From Puniceicoccales bacterium (lineage in GTDB: Bacteria > Verrucomicrobiota > Verrucomicrobiae > Opitutales > LL51): 11,307 bases of DNA. This document shows positions 1 through 6,638 of the stretch, piece by piece. Below the pieces are notes generated by a model that made no database searches, was not told the origin of the DNA, and worked only from the letters and a program-made list of their open reading frames with translations. Both the position numbers and the translations under genes were made by a program. The first letter of the stretch is position 1; every line of letters starts with the position of its first letter. The stretch is taken from the NCBI GenBank assembly GCA_031259625.1, contig JAIRLG010000012.1, positions 1 through 11,307 on the forward strand, written 5' to 3'.

Positions 1-370
1 GCGGCCGGGGCTCCGGAATGCCGAAGACGAGGGCATCGACCCGCGACAGACGTGCGGCGGCGGCGCACATCGGGCAGAGTTCCTTGGTGCTGTAGAGCGT
101 ACAGCCGTTCAGGCGCCAACCCCCCAGTGCCCGCGCGGCCCGGGCCAGCACCAGCATCTCCGCATGCGCCATGGCCTCCTGCCTGGCCTCGATGCGGTTG
201 TGGGCGGCGGCGATGATCCGCCGGTCGTACACGACGACGGCCCCGACCGGCACCTCGTCCTCCTCCCAGGCGCGGATGGCCTCATTGTAGGCCATGGCCA
301 TGAAGAACGCATCGTCCTTCGGCTGTGGCGGGGGATATTTTCGGCGAAAGGGACACGGGCCCATGCCCAT
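1..370 (-). CDS. tadA: tRNA-specific adenosine deaminase TadA, 5' part, cut by window edge
   Basis: Cytidine-deaminase-fold enzyme that converts the wobble adenosine A34 of tRNA-Arg(ACG) to inosine. The visible 123 residues carry the zinc and catalytic signature: HAE at residues 69-71 (His ligand, Glu proton shuttle) and CPMC at 99-102 (two Cys ligands). They also carry the usual early blocks VPVGAVVV and NRIEA. The residue before the first Cys is Leu (KELCPMC), where family members normally have Pro (EPCxMC). The start at 370 is chosen because GGGAGGAG lies 7 nt upstream. It gives a Pro-rich N-terminal extension (MGMGPCPFRRKYPPPQ) before the domain. The family is usually about 150-165 residues, so only the C-terminal third or less is missing beyond base 1. 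A more distant nucleoside deaminase (guanine deaminase-like) is possible but less likely. Confidence 0.88.
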   Translation of the reverse strand, partial: MGMGPCPFRRKYPPPQPKDDAFFMAMAYNEAIRAWEEDEVPVGAVVVYDRRIIAAAHNRIEARQEAMAHAEMLVLARAARALGGWRLNGCTLYSTKELCPMCAAAARLSRVDALVFGIPEPRP

Positions 371-377
371 GAAGATG

Positions 378-385
378 CTCCTCCC
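378..385 (-). promoter_or_regulatory. Ribosome binding site of tadA
   Basis: On the minus strand GGGAGGAG stands 7 nt before the ATG at 370. It is the clearest Shine-Dalgarno sequence in the window and decides the tadA start. Most other genes here have weak or no such site. Confidence 0.7.
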
Positions 386-440
386 GCGAGCTCAGCGCAA
401 GGCTCTTTCCACCCGGGATGGAAAATTCCTCATCGGCTGG

Positions 441-553
441 CCCTCGTTTCTCCTGAACCCAGTTCTCGCCGTCTCTCAAATCCAGCCCTCGCTTCCTCCT
501 AACCCTGGCCTTCGTCGTTTCCTGAACTTAGCTTTCGCTTCTCCTGAACCCAG
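441..553 (-). repeat. Degenerate tandem repeat, 22-23 nt unit, five copies
   Basis: Read on the minus strand from 553 to 441, five units follow without gaps: 553-532, 531-509, 508-486, 485-463 and 462-441. The consensus is close to CTGGGTTCAGGAGAAACGAGGG. The first and last units are nearly identical. With their flank they give a 27-nt exact direct repeat on the plus strand, at 448-474 and 539-565. The middle units have diverged. The array sits upstream of tadA and abuts cloverleaf element A. The right copy supplies the left closing arm of that element. No reading frame in it looks coding. Confidence 0.7.
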
Positions 554-555
554 TT

Positions 556-642
556 CTCGCCGTCTTTGCAAGCCACAAATCGTAGGTTTGTGGCTTGGGG
601 CCCGCGGAGCGGGCGATTCCTTCGGAATCCAAAGACGGCGAG
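556..642. other. Cloverleaf-like palindromic element A (closing stem plus three hairpins)
   Basis: A perfect 13-bp closing stem (556-568 with 630-642; CTCGCCGTCTTTG and its complement) encloses three perfect hairpins. Hairpin 1 is 569-597 (11 bp, 7-nt loop), hairpin 2 is 600-614 (6 bp, GGA loop) and hairpin 3 is 615-629 (6 bp, TTC loop). Only the two Gs at 598-599 are unpaired at the junction, so the structure accounts for nearly every base. It is intergenic, 163 nt past the dciA stop and about 190 nt upstream of tadA. There is no tRNA signature (no T-loop GTTCRA, no CCA). It may be a mobile palindromic element or a structured RNA. The fold is read directly from the sequence; the function is unknown. 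Confidence 0.75.
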
Positions 643-686
643 CAGAACAGAGGCGGCAGAGCCCAAACCCGGCCGTGGAGCAGCCG

Positions 687-714
687 GCTGCCTGGATTGA
701 CCAGAGCAGGCAGC
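687..714. other. Hairpin in the dciA 3' spacer
   Basis: GCTGCCTG (687-694) and CAGGCAGC (707-714) form a perfect 8-bp stem with a 12-nt loop, 90 nt beyond the dciA stop. A weaker CCCCAG/CTGGGG pair lies at 724-729/751-756. Neither is followed by a T-run on the minus strand, so an intrinsic terminator is not supported. Between element A and dciA I see nothing else. Confidence 0.35.
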
Positions 715-804
715 AGCGGGAGTCCCCAGCGGCTCCGGCCTCCATTCGCCCTGGGGCGACACCGAAGGGAAGCAATCCGTCGTGAGACGAATCAGCCGAT
801 ACGG

Positions 805-1182
805 CTACGACGGCAGGCAGCAGCGGATCCGCTCGATGCGGCGGCACCCGGGCATCCGGTGCAGCTGGACCAGCACTTCGTCCAGGCGCAGGCTCAGGGC
901 ATGGCGGGCGACGCTGTTCAGGACCTCCACCACCAGCACATCGTCCCGAATGACCAGGAGGGGCTGGCAGTACTGGGCCAGTGCGGGGCCCACGATTTCC
1001 GGCCAGCGGCGCGCGATCCGCTCCTCCAGGCGCAGCAGCGCCTCCGGCAGGTTCTTTTTCAGCCAATGCTCCAGGGTATCGCCCAGCGGCTTGGCCGCCA
1101 CGTCCCGGGCCCCACTGCCATCGGTCGGCAGACCGCGCAGGGAGGCGATCAGGTTCTCGACGCGGCGGGGAAACTTCGCCAT
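805..1182 (-). CDS. dciA: DciA-like protein (DUF721 family)
   Basis: A 125-residue protein of the DUF721 family, whose studied members (DciA) bind and help load the replicative helicase DnaB in bacteria lacking DnaC/DnaI. The family core is visible: a WPEIVGPALAQYCQP block at about residues 60-74, then a hydrophobic strand block (LLVIRDDVLVVEVLNSVARHAL) and LRLDEVLVQL before a short C-terminal RRIERIR. An in-frame TGA lies 8 codons upstream of the ATG, which leaves this ATG as the natural start. No clear Shine-Dalgarno sequence precedes it. It lies 149 nt downstream of the NrdA homologue on the same strand and could be read through from it. The family call is firm; the helicase-loading role is inferred from the family. 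Confidence 0.8.
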   Translation of the reverse strand: MAKFPRRVENLIASLRGLPTDGSGARDVAAKPLGDTLEHWLKKNLPEALLRLEERIARRWPEIVGPALAQYCQPLLVIRDDVLVVEVLNSVARHALSLRLDEVLVQLHRMPGCRRIERIRCCLPS

Positions 1183-1264
1183 GGGCCGGAGCGTGTCGTC
1201 AATTCAGACAGCAACCTTTTCATCTCATTCCACAATTCACCTGATAGGTCGTATCTCCCATGTG

Positions 1265-1317
1265 CCCTTTCTCCATTTCCTTTTTCTCCCTTTCTTTTTC
1301 CCCTTGTCTACCTTTTA
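1265..1317. other. Pyrimidine/purine-asymmetric tract
   Basis: Over about 50 bases the plus strand is almost purely pyrimidine (runs such as CCTTTTTCTCCCTTTC). The minus strand is therefore almost purely purine, with repeated GGAGAAA-like blocks. It lies in the spacer between the NrdA homologue and dciA, so a dciA transcript coming from upstream would carry the purine tract. Such tracts can be protein-binding or triplex-forming sites, but nothing shows a function here. Confidence 0.45.
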
Positions 1318-1331
1318 CTTAACGATGCGCT

Positions 1332-4202
1332 CTAGAAATCGTAGGAGGCCATGCCCTGCCGCAGACCGGCCATCGCCGCATCGAGCGAGCCGAGGGAGAG
1401 GGTTTCCGGAAAGGTATCGGCCAGCGGGGCCAGCTTCAGCCCGTGCAGGGTCTTGAGTCCGTACTCCCAGGCCCGCTGGTAGAGCGAGGACAGGGCCGCC
1501 ATGTTGGGCCGATCCAGGTAGAGCTCCAGGGTCTGGGACTGGTCGAGCCACCGCTGCCGCACCGCCGCGGCCTGGAGCAGGGATTCCGCATCGAGCTCGA
1601 AGGCCGTCCGGGTGACGGCCCGTACCGCCTCCGGCCACTCGGCCGAGAGCAGCGCCGGGGACTGCCCGCGGCAGAGCTTTTGGTAAAACTCCGCCGTCCA
1701 GACACCCGCGCTCCGGAGGTAGTGGACCAAGGCGTGCTTGGGAAAGAGCTCCGGCTCGTCCCGATTTTCGGCAGCACTCGGCGACTCCAGCAGCCCCGTC
1801 GCCGGCAGCAGGCCCGGGGAACAGCCCATCAGCCGGGCGGCGGACTCGGCCGCCGGCAGGGCCAGGAGATAGGCGTGGCGTAGGCCATGGCTCCGCAGGC
1901 GTTGCCGCAGGGCCTCCCAGTCGAGCGAGGGCTTCCACGTTCCCCGCTCTCCGCCTTCCGGCGCCATTCCGTCCATCCGGAGCGCCTCCCGGTCGAGCAA
2001 GGGCTTCCGGGTTCCCCAATTGCCCTCCGCTGCCCAATTGCCCTCCTCCGACGCCGTTCCCTCCGGCCGCGGCGCCCGGCCCTGGCACTCCCAGGGGAAT
2101 TTCCCCTGCGCCCAGAGCGAATGTCCAAAGCGCGGGTAGCGGCCCCTCTCCTGGGCCAGGTCGACGGAGGCCTCGATCACGTCGTAGGAAAAGACCTCCA
2201 GGCATTCGTCCTGAAAGGCCAGCGAAGCGGGGGCATCGAAGGCCAGTTGCTTCTGCCACAGCGCCTCCTGCAGGCCGACGAGGCCCAGGGCGATGGGCCG
2301 GTAGCGCAGCGTCAGTGCCTCCGCCGCCGGGGAGGGATAGGGCTTGGCGTCGAGCATCGCGTCCAGCGCCCGCAGCGCCAGGCGTACGCTCCGCCGCAGC
2401 TGGGCCCGGTCGAGGGCCCCCTGCGCATCCAGATGCCGCGGCAGGGACAGGACGGCGACGGGACAGCCCAGCGAGGCCTCCGGCTCCGACCGCAGGAGCA
2501 GCTCCGAATCCAGACCGCTGCTGTGGAGCAGGCCCTCCGGCGCGAGCATATGGCCGCCGTTGCAGCGATCCTTGAAGGCGAGCCGCGGAAAGCCGTTTTC
2601 GTAGATGCGGGCGAGGATTTTTCCCCAGAGGCCGGCCGCCGGCAGGCTGCGGCCCCAGCATCTGCCCGCCCGCGCCTCCCGCTCCTGGGCCTCGTAGGCC
2701 CTCTCGAAGGCCTCGCCGTACAGGGCTCGCAGCGGGCACACCTCCTCCACCCGGAACAGCGTCCACTCCCCCTCAGCCCGCACCCGCTTCAGGAAGAGGT
2801 CGGGGATCCAGAGCTCCGTGGCGAGGGAGCTGGAAGCCCGTGCCCCCGACTGGCGGAAGTCGATGAAGTCCTCGATGTCCGCATGCCAGAGCTCCAGAGC
2901 GGCCTGGCCGTAGAGCTTCGGGCTCTCGCCGATGGCCGGCCGGGCGAGGGCGAGCTGATGCTGGTGCAGTTCCAGAAAGGGGATCACCCCGGCGCTGCGC
3001 CGTCGCGTGCCCCGAATCGGGCTGCCGGCCCCCCGCACCGCTGTCCAGGAGCCGCTCAGCGACGCGCCCCACTTGATCGCCAGTGCATTGTCCGCGATGC
3101 CCTGGGCCATGATGCTCTCCAGGTCATCCCGCAATTGATAGACGTAGGCGGACAGGAGCTGGGCCTTCGGCGTACCGGCATAGCTCAGCACCGGCGGGGC
3201 GACGCAGAAGCGCCGGTCCTTGAGTAGTTGGTAGAGCTCGATCACCGGATCCTCGCGGGGCGAGGTGTCCTCGTGCAAAAAGATCCCCATCGCCACTCGC
3301 ATCCACAGGAACTGCGGCAGCTCGTCCACTTCGCCGCTCTCCCAGTCCCGCAGGAGGAAGTTCTCCAGCAGGTCCTGCGTCGCCGGGCCCTCCCAGCGCT
3401 CGTCGGCCCCCACGTCCAGCGCTTCGGCCAGGCGATTCAAGTCCCAGTCGAGCATGCGGGGGTGCAGAATGCCTCGCTCGACGGCCCGCCGGACATGGCG
3501 CGGAAAGGCCTCCCGATAGGCCTTTTCCAGGAGCTCCGGAGCGGTCGGCTCCCAGTTCAGGAAGCGGGAGTAGAGGAAGCTCCAGCGGAAACGGGCGGCG
3601 AAGAAGTCGAACTCGGGCGCGACGGCCACCAGGGCCCGGGCCCGCCGGTTCAGGTGTACCTCCAGCTCCGCCTGCCCGATCTCCCCCTCGAGCTGCTGGC
3701 CCAGCTGCTGGGCGATCTCCGTCGGCGACAGGGGCAGATCGAGCCCGCGGGCGGCGAAGGTGATCCACGGCAGCAATTCCGCGATGGTCCACAGGCGGCT
3801 CTGGCCATCCGCCTCCTTCACCAGCAAAAAGCTCTCCTGGGCCGGTGTCGCCGGCTTCGCCTTCTGGCGGCGCAATTTCGTATGCTCGGAGCGGTAGAGG
3901 ATGTAGGCCTCGGCGACTTTGAAGTGCCCGCGGCGCATCAGCTCCTCCTGGACCAGGTCCTGGACGCGTTCCAGCGCGACGCTGGGGACGCCGAGGGCGG
4001 TGACCCGGCGGGTGACGGTCTGGGCGATCTCACGGGCTGCGGGGAAGGATTCCCGCCGCTGGGCGGCGAAGGCCTCGCCCACAGCCTTTTCGATCCTCTT
4101 GGCATTCCAGGCGACCTCCTCGCCGCTGCGGCGGACGAAGCGCGGGGGCCGGGCATTCGGGGCCCAATCGGGGGCATTTTCGGAAACAGCAGTAGAACTC
4201 AT
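1332..4202 (-). CDS. nrdA: Ribonucleotide reductase large-subunit homologue with ATP-cone, apparently catalytically dead
   Basis: A 956-residue homologue of class I NrdA, which makes deoxynucleotides. An ATP-cone (allosteric nucleotide-binding domain) covers residues about 20-112. The barrel region is recognisable throughout: ELPQFLWMRVAMG (295-306), IADNALAIKWGASLSG (369-384), RGAGSPIRGT (390-399), ELWHADIEDFIDFRQ (437-451), RALDAMLDAKPYPSP (611-625), RYRPIALGLVGLQEAL (633-648) and RWLDQSQTLELYL (884-896). Catalytic positions are mostly lost. The LSSC redox cysteine is Ala352. The SSNLCxE motif reads SSGLDSE (561-567), so the thiyl-radical Cys is Asp565 and Asn is Gly563. The radical-relay Tyr-Tyr is His920-Gly921. 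The C-terminal Cys pair is absent. Only Cys580 and Glu567 remain. There is no nrdB next to it. An internal duplication inserts about 40 residues at 720-760. The start at 4202 has a promoter-like sequence upstream but a weak ribosome site. It is a pseudoenzyme or an early-stage decaying gene. Confidence 0.85.
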   Translation of the reverse strand: MSSTAVSENAPDWAPNARPPRFVRRSGEEVAWNAKRIEKAVGEAFAAQRRESFPAAREIAQTVTRRVTALGVPSVALERVQDLVQEELMRRGHFKVAEAYILYRSEHTKLRRQKAKPATPAQESFLLVKEADGQSRLWTIAELLPWITFAARGLDLPLSPTEIAQQLGQQLEGEIGQAELEVHLNRRARALVAVAPEFDFFAARFRWSFLYSRFLNWEPTAPELLEKAYREAFPRHVRRAVERGILHPRMLDWDLNRLAEALDVGADERWEGPATQDLLENFLLRDWESGEVDELPQFLWMRVAMGIFLHEDTSPREDPVIELYQLLKDRRFCVAPPVLSYAGTPKAQLLSAYVYQLRDDLESIMAQGIADNALAIKWGASLSGSWTAVRGAGSPIRGTRRRSAGVIPFLELHQHQLALARPAIGESPKLYGQAALELWHADIEDFIDFRQSGARASSSLATELWIPDLFLKRVRAEGEWTLFRVEEVCPLRALYGEAFERAYEAQEREARAGRCWGRSLPAAGLWGKILARIYENGFPRLAFKDRCNGGHMLAPEGLLHSSGLDSELLLRSEPEASLGCPVAVLSLPRHLDAQGALDRAQLRRSVRLALRALDAMLDAKPYPSPAAEALTLRYRPIALGLVGLQEALWQKQLAFDAPASLAFQDECLEVFSYDVIEASVDLAQERGRYPRFGHSLWAQGKFPWECQGRAPRPEGTASEEGNWAAEGNWGTRKPLLDREALRMDGMAPEGGERGTWKPSLDWEALRQRLRSHGLRHAYLLALPAAESAARLMGCSPGLLPATGLLESPSAAENRDEPELFPKHALVHYLRSAGVWTAEFYQKLCRGQSPALLSAEWPEAVRAVTRTAFELDAESLLQAAAVRQRWLDQSQTLELYLDRPNMAALSSLYQRAWEYGLKTLHGLKLAPLADTFPETLSLGSLDAAMAGLRQGMASYDF
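1912..2046 (-). repeat. In-frame tandem duplications inside the NrdA homologue
   Basis: Two nested in-frame repeats are present. A 34-base block recurs with a 72-base offset (1912-1945 and 1984-2017, 30 of 34 identical), giving GTRKPLLDREALRMDG and GTWKPSLDWEALRQRL in the protein. A perfect 14-base block recurs with an 18-base offset (2015-2028 and 2033-2046), giving two EGNW copies. Both preserve the frame. They expand the loop before the helix that starts LDWEALRQRL, at a place where ordinary NrdA proteins have one such helix start. Confidence 0.8.
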
Positions 4203-4222
4203 GGTGACTTTCGGACACCCCT

Positions 4223-4251
4223 ATTAAAGCACAAGGCCCGAGCAAATTCAA
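4223..4251 (-). promoter_or_regulatory. Possible promoter of the NrdA homologue
   Basis: On the minus strand TTGAAT (4251-4246) and TTTAAT (4228-4223) are separated by 17 bp, matching the bacterial -35/-10 consensus at 4 and 5 of 6 positions. The predicted transcript start would leave a leader of only about 13 nt before the ATG at 4202, which is short. Confidence 0.45.
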
Positions 4252-4402
4252 GAAAAAACCACTCTGGGAGCCATTTCTTCAACCTATCCCTCCTAGCCCA
4301 CGCAACTCGGTTTCGGGGACGAAGCTTATCCCTGCGCGATGCCGCTCTCACCGCCCTTCCGGCATGAGGCTACTCCCGCCGCCATCCCCCGGCCTATCGC
4401 CT

Positions 4403-4440
4403 CGGGCCTTCTTTCCCGGCGTGTGGCCCCGGGCCTTCTT
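4403..4440. repeat. Short direct repeat in the spacer upstream of nrdA
   Basis: CGGGCCTTCTT occurs at 4403-4413 and 4430-4440, with a 27-base offset, in the flank of cloverleaf element B. The rest of 4252-4402 shows no gene, repeat or convincing signal. The flanks of elements B and D share loose blocks (TCCCGG, GTGT, TTCTTCT, TTCCCG) before their closing stems. Confidence 0.4.
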
Positions 4441-4458
4441 CTTTTCTGGGTTGGTTCC

Positions 4459-4578
4459 CGCGCGATGGCCGGTCGCAGCCTCCCCCTTCTTCTGGAAGAA
4501 GAAGGAGGGGGCTGCGACCTGGGCGCCGGGCGCTCCGCGCCCGGCGCCGGCTTTGCTCCGCAAAGCGGCCATCGCGCG
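4459..4578. other. Cloverleaf-like palindromic element B (closing stem plus three hairpins)
   Basis: A perfect 12-bp closing stem (4459-4470 with 4567-4578) encloses three hairpins. Hairpin 1 is 4471-4519 (about 22 bp with one mismatch and one wobble, TGGAA loop). Hairpin 2 is 4522-4548 (12 bp perfect, TCC loop). Hairpin 3 is 4550-4566 (7 bp perfect, TCC loop). Unpaired junction bases are 4520-4521 and 4549. It lies 33 nt past the stop of the response regulator and about 255 nt upstream of nrdA. It is a sequence relative of element D, sharing the GCGATGGCC closing stem, a GGTCG...CGACC hairpin 1 base and a TTTGCTCCGCAAA hairpin 3. Confidence 0.8.
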
Positions 4579-4611
4579 CGGACTGAACCTCAGAATCTCC
4601 CCGGGATTCCT

Positions 4612-5490
4612 TTAATCTCCCCCGCTCTTCTTCGGGAAGCTACTCCTTCGAGGAGGCGCCCCTTCATCCGGCCGGGAGGGGGAATCTGGGTCTTCCGACT
4701 GGTAGTAATAGCCGACGCCGTGCACCGTCCGGAGCCGGTCCGCGGAACAGCCCTGCTGCCGGAAGAGCCGGCGAATGTGCATGATGTACTGGTCGAGGGA
4801 ACGGCCCTTCGGATTCGCAAAGCGTCCCCAAACACCGCGGATCAGCTGGCTTCGGGGCAGGACGACGTCGGGATTGCGCGACAGGTAGGCGACGAGGCCG
4901 AAGAAACGCTTCCCGACGCGCAGGGGGCCGGCGGGGAAGTGGAGCTCCATCTCCCCCGGCACGACCCGCACGCCGCAGAAGAAGAACTCGTCATCCCGAA
5001 GGGATATGCCCATCGGCACATCTTCCGACGCACTCGTCGTCCGCCGGAGAACGGCATTCACCCGGGACAGGAGCTCAGCCAAACTGAAGGGCTTGATCAG
5101 ATAGTCATCGCCGCCCATGTCGAGGCTCCGCACCTTCGTCCGCTCATCCGTCTCGCCGGTCACGAAGATCGTCGGCACCGCGATCCTCTGCTCCTGCAGG
5201 CGCTTGAAGAGCAGCAGGCCGCTGCCGTCGGGCAGGTTCAGGTCCAGCAGGAGGAGATGGACACTGACCTTGGGCTGCTGGAAAAAATCCATCACCGCCT
5301 CTCCCAGGGAAAAGACCACGGTGCTCATGTTGACCAGCTCCAGCTGCCGCTTCATCGCCTGAGCCAGCACCGCATCATCCTCCGCAATGACAATTCTCGG
5401 TTTGGCCCACAGACCCCCAGACGATGAACGAGACACGATTTTCTCTTGTTCTCCTACCCGCAGTGCGGCGGGGATAGAGAACGGGGACAC
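4612..5490 (-). CDS. OmpR/PhoB-type response regulator
   Basis: A two-component response regulator of 292 residues with a receiver domain at about 31-150 and a winged-helix DNA-binding domain at about 165-263. The receiver is complete: acidic pocket Glu37-Asp38-Asp39, phosphoacceptor Asp83 (LLLLDLNLPDGSG), Thr111 (FVTGETDE) and Lys133 (YLIKPFSLAEL). The C-terminal domain ends in VHGVGYYYQ, as in PhoB-like proteins (VRGxGYxF). A 29-residue tail rich in Ser, Pro and basic residues follows. The start is uncertain. GTG at 5490 is the longest choice, and a second GTG at about residue 19 (VSRSSS) has a GGAGAA 14 nt upstream. The gene begins 38 nt after the HAD gene, so both may share a transcript. 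No histidine kinase is visible, so the signal and targets are unknown. Confidence 0.88.
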   Translation of the reverse strand: MSPFSIPAALRVGEQEKIVSRSSSGGLWAKPRIVIAEDDAVLAQAMKRQLELVNMSTVVFSLGEAVMDFFQQPKVSVHLLLLDLNLPDGSGLLLFKRLQEQRIAVPTIFVTGETDERTKVRSLDMGGDDYLIKPFSLAELLSRVNAVLRRTTSASEDVPMGISLRDDEFFFCGVRVVPGEMELHFPAGPLRVGKRFFGLVAYLSRNPDVVLPRSQLIRGVWGRFANPKGRSLDQYIMHIRRLFRQQGCSADRLRTVHGVGYYYQSEDPDSPSRPDEGAPPRRSSFPKKSGGD

Positions 5491-5528
5491 GCTCCGCGGA
5501 CAAGATTTATGCGCCGCGAGGGGATTTT

Positions 5529-6170
5529 TTACAGTATTTTGACTTCCGGCAGGGCTCCCGAGCGGTGAATCGCCGGCACGAGCCAGGAGGCCATGCCGGC
5601 CGTGCTGGCCGCCTGAATGCCGAGGGGACTGTCCTCCAGAACCAGGCAGTGCCTGGGCATAACACCCAGCTTTTCCGCCGCCAGCAGGAAGAGATCCGGC
5701 GCCGGCTTCGTGTGCTTCACGTCCTCGCAGGTGACGATGACGGGGAAATAGGCCTTGAGCTTCGTCCCCTCCAGGGACCGATGGACGAATTCCCGATAAC
5801 CGCCGGAGGCCACCGCCAGGGGCTTGGCGATTTTTCGGCAGTGCTCGGCGAACTGGACGACCGGCTCTATGGCCACGACGTCCCCGATGTGCGCGGCGAT
5901 GAAGTCCCGCTGGTGACGCAGCAGGGGCTCCTCGTCGATCCTCTCTCCGGAACTGGCGCAGATCTCATTCAGAGTCACCTCTGTCCGCTGCCCTCCTCGG
6001 TCGCAGAAATAATCCCAGCGGAAGTCGACCTTCGCCCCGCAGCGCTCCAGGGAATCGCGCCAGGCATAGTAGAACAGCGGCATCGTGTCCACCAGCGTTC
6101 CGTCGCAGTCGAAGAGGATGGCGTCGAACCGAGAGGGGTCGGGAAAGACCATCGCAGGAAATTCAGACAT
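5529..6170 (-). CDS. HAD-superfamily hydrolase, beta-phosphoglucomutase/phosphatase-like
   Basis: A haloacid dehalogenase-type phosphatase with a small alpha-helical cap (subfamily IA), 213 residues from the chosen start. All four catalytic motifs are present: nucleophile and acid Asp21/Asp23 in LFDCDGTLVDT, Ser122 in AVASGG, Lys155 in KHTKPAPD, and Glu179-Asp180 in VLEDSPLGIQAA. The closest recognisable types are sugar-phosphate phosphatases and beta-phosphoglucomutases (YqaB/PgmB-like). The substrate cannot be read from the sequence. The ATG at 6170 is preferred because it begins just before the domain. GGAGG sits only one base upstream of it, so a nearby start (GTG at 6200, TTG at 6209, or ATG at 6152) remains possible. 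It is followed after 38 nt by the response regulator gene. Confidence 0.85.
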   Translation of the reverse strand: MSEFPAMVFPDPSRFDAILFDCDGTLVDTMPLFYYAWRDSLERCGAKVDFRWDYFCDRGGQRTEVTLNEICASSGERIDEEPLLRHQRDFIAAHIGDVVAIEPVVQFAEHCRKIAKPLAVASGGYREFVHRSLEGTKLKAYFPVIVTCEDVKHTKPAPDLFLLAAEKLGVMPRHCLVLEDSPLGIQAASTAGMASWLVPAIHRSGALPEVKIL

Positions 6171-6188
6171 GCCTCCAGTTCTAGGGTT

Positions 6189-6228
6189 TTTCGCCCCCAC
6201 GCAATGCAAAACGGCCCGAAGGGCGAAA
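6189..6228. other. Inverted repeat just upstream of the HAD gene
   Basis: TTTCGCCC (6189-6196) and GGGCGAAA (6221-6228) form an 8-bp stem around a 24-nt loop, within 20 bases of the HAD start. In the mRNA it would sit next to the ribosome site. A regulatory role is only a guess. Confidence 0.35.
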
Positions 6229-6371
6229 CTCCAAATAGACCCGGATGAAGATCAGGAAGCCCAAACTGGCCCGAATGGCGGAAGTTTAGGCCGAAAAACT
6301 CTCGGGCAGAGCGGCCGTCCGGCGGCCAACAGGAAATGCCGCCCAACAGCCATTTCTGAAGGATGAAGAGC

Positions 6372-6492
6372 AGACTTCTTTCGAAACGACAAATTCTTCT
6401 GTCGATAAATCTTTTAAGCTCCAATAGCTCATACTTACCCCTCAAAATTACTATCCCTTTATATCACCTTATCGTCGTTTCGAAGGAAGTCT
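6372..6492. repeat. AT-rich 121-bp segment bounded by 19-bp inverted repeats (MITE-like)
   Basis: The ends 6372-6390 (AGACTTCTTTCGAAACGAC) and 6474-6492 are inverted copies with one G-T mismatch in 19. Inside, CGATAA (6403-6408) can also pair with TTATCG (6469-6474). The interior is distinctly AT-rich against its GC-rich surroundings and carries a TATAAA-like box. It also carries GAGG placed 7 nt before a minus-strand ATG (6432) that opens a 48-codon frame ending at 6286. No clear target-site duplication flanks it. It could be a short non-autonomous mobile element or a regulatory palindrome. The small frame is too weak to call a gene. Confidence 0.55.
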
Positions 6493-6530
6493 ATTAGAGG
6501 GCGCCGTAAAACTAAAAGGGGGGGAGTGTT

Positions 6531-6624
6531 CGTTTTTTGGGGCCCTGGGACAGCCCTCGAAGAGGGCTTAAGCGGCTAAAGCCGCTTGCTCGCAAAGCGA
6601 GCGTCCCGGGGCCCCGCCAAAACG
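6531..6624. other. Cloverleaf-like palindromic element C (closing stem plus three hairpins)
   Basis: The core is 6539-6615. A 13-bp closing stem (6539-6551 with 6603-6615, one G-T wobble) encloses hairpin 1 at 6552-6568 (7 bp, GAA loop), hairpin 2 at 6570-6587 (7 bp, TAAA loop) and hairpin 3 at 6588-6602 (6 bp, AAA loop). Only T6569 is unpaired. The stem extends outward through CGTTTT (6531-6536) and AAAACG (6619-6624) across a small internal loop. It lies about 160 nt past the transporter stop. It shares the architecture of A, B and D but not their sequence. Confidence 0.78.
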
Positions 6625-6638
6625 CTCGACAGAAGCCC

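Noticed and set aside
556..642. Cloverleaf A (and B, C, D) as tRNA genes
   Set aside because: Closing stems are 12-14 bp rather than 7, lengths reach 122 nt, and there is no T-loop, D-loop or anticodon-stem consensus.
476..1066. Minus-strand ORF of 196 codons overlapping dciA and element A
   Set aside because: It spans the cloverleaf and the tandem repeat and is in a different frame from the recognisable DUF721 protein.
1315..3227. Long alternative-frame ORFs across the NrdA homologue, for example plus 1887-3227 (446 codons) and minus 1315-2766 (483 codons)
   Set aside because: GC-rich codon use keeps other frames open. These translations are Arg/Pro/Gly/Ala-rich with no family resemblance, while the 956-residue frame aligns with NrdA end to end.
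4459..4578. Elements B and D as intrinsic terminators
   Set aside because: No T-run follows on either strand in the right place, and three hairpins inside a closing stem exceed terminator architecture. D lies upstream of a gene start rather than at a gene end.
6286..6432. Small minus-strand gene of 48 codons with GAGG before its ATG
   Set aside because: It has a plausible start, but the frame runs out of the AT-rich segment into unrelated GC-rich spacer. No family or codon signal supports it.
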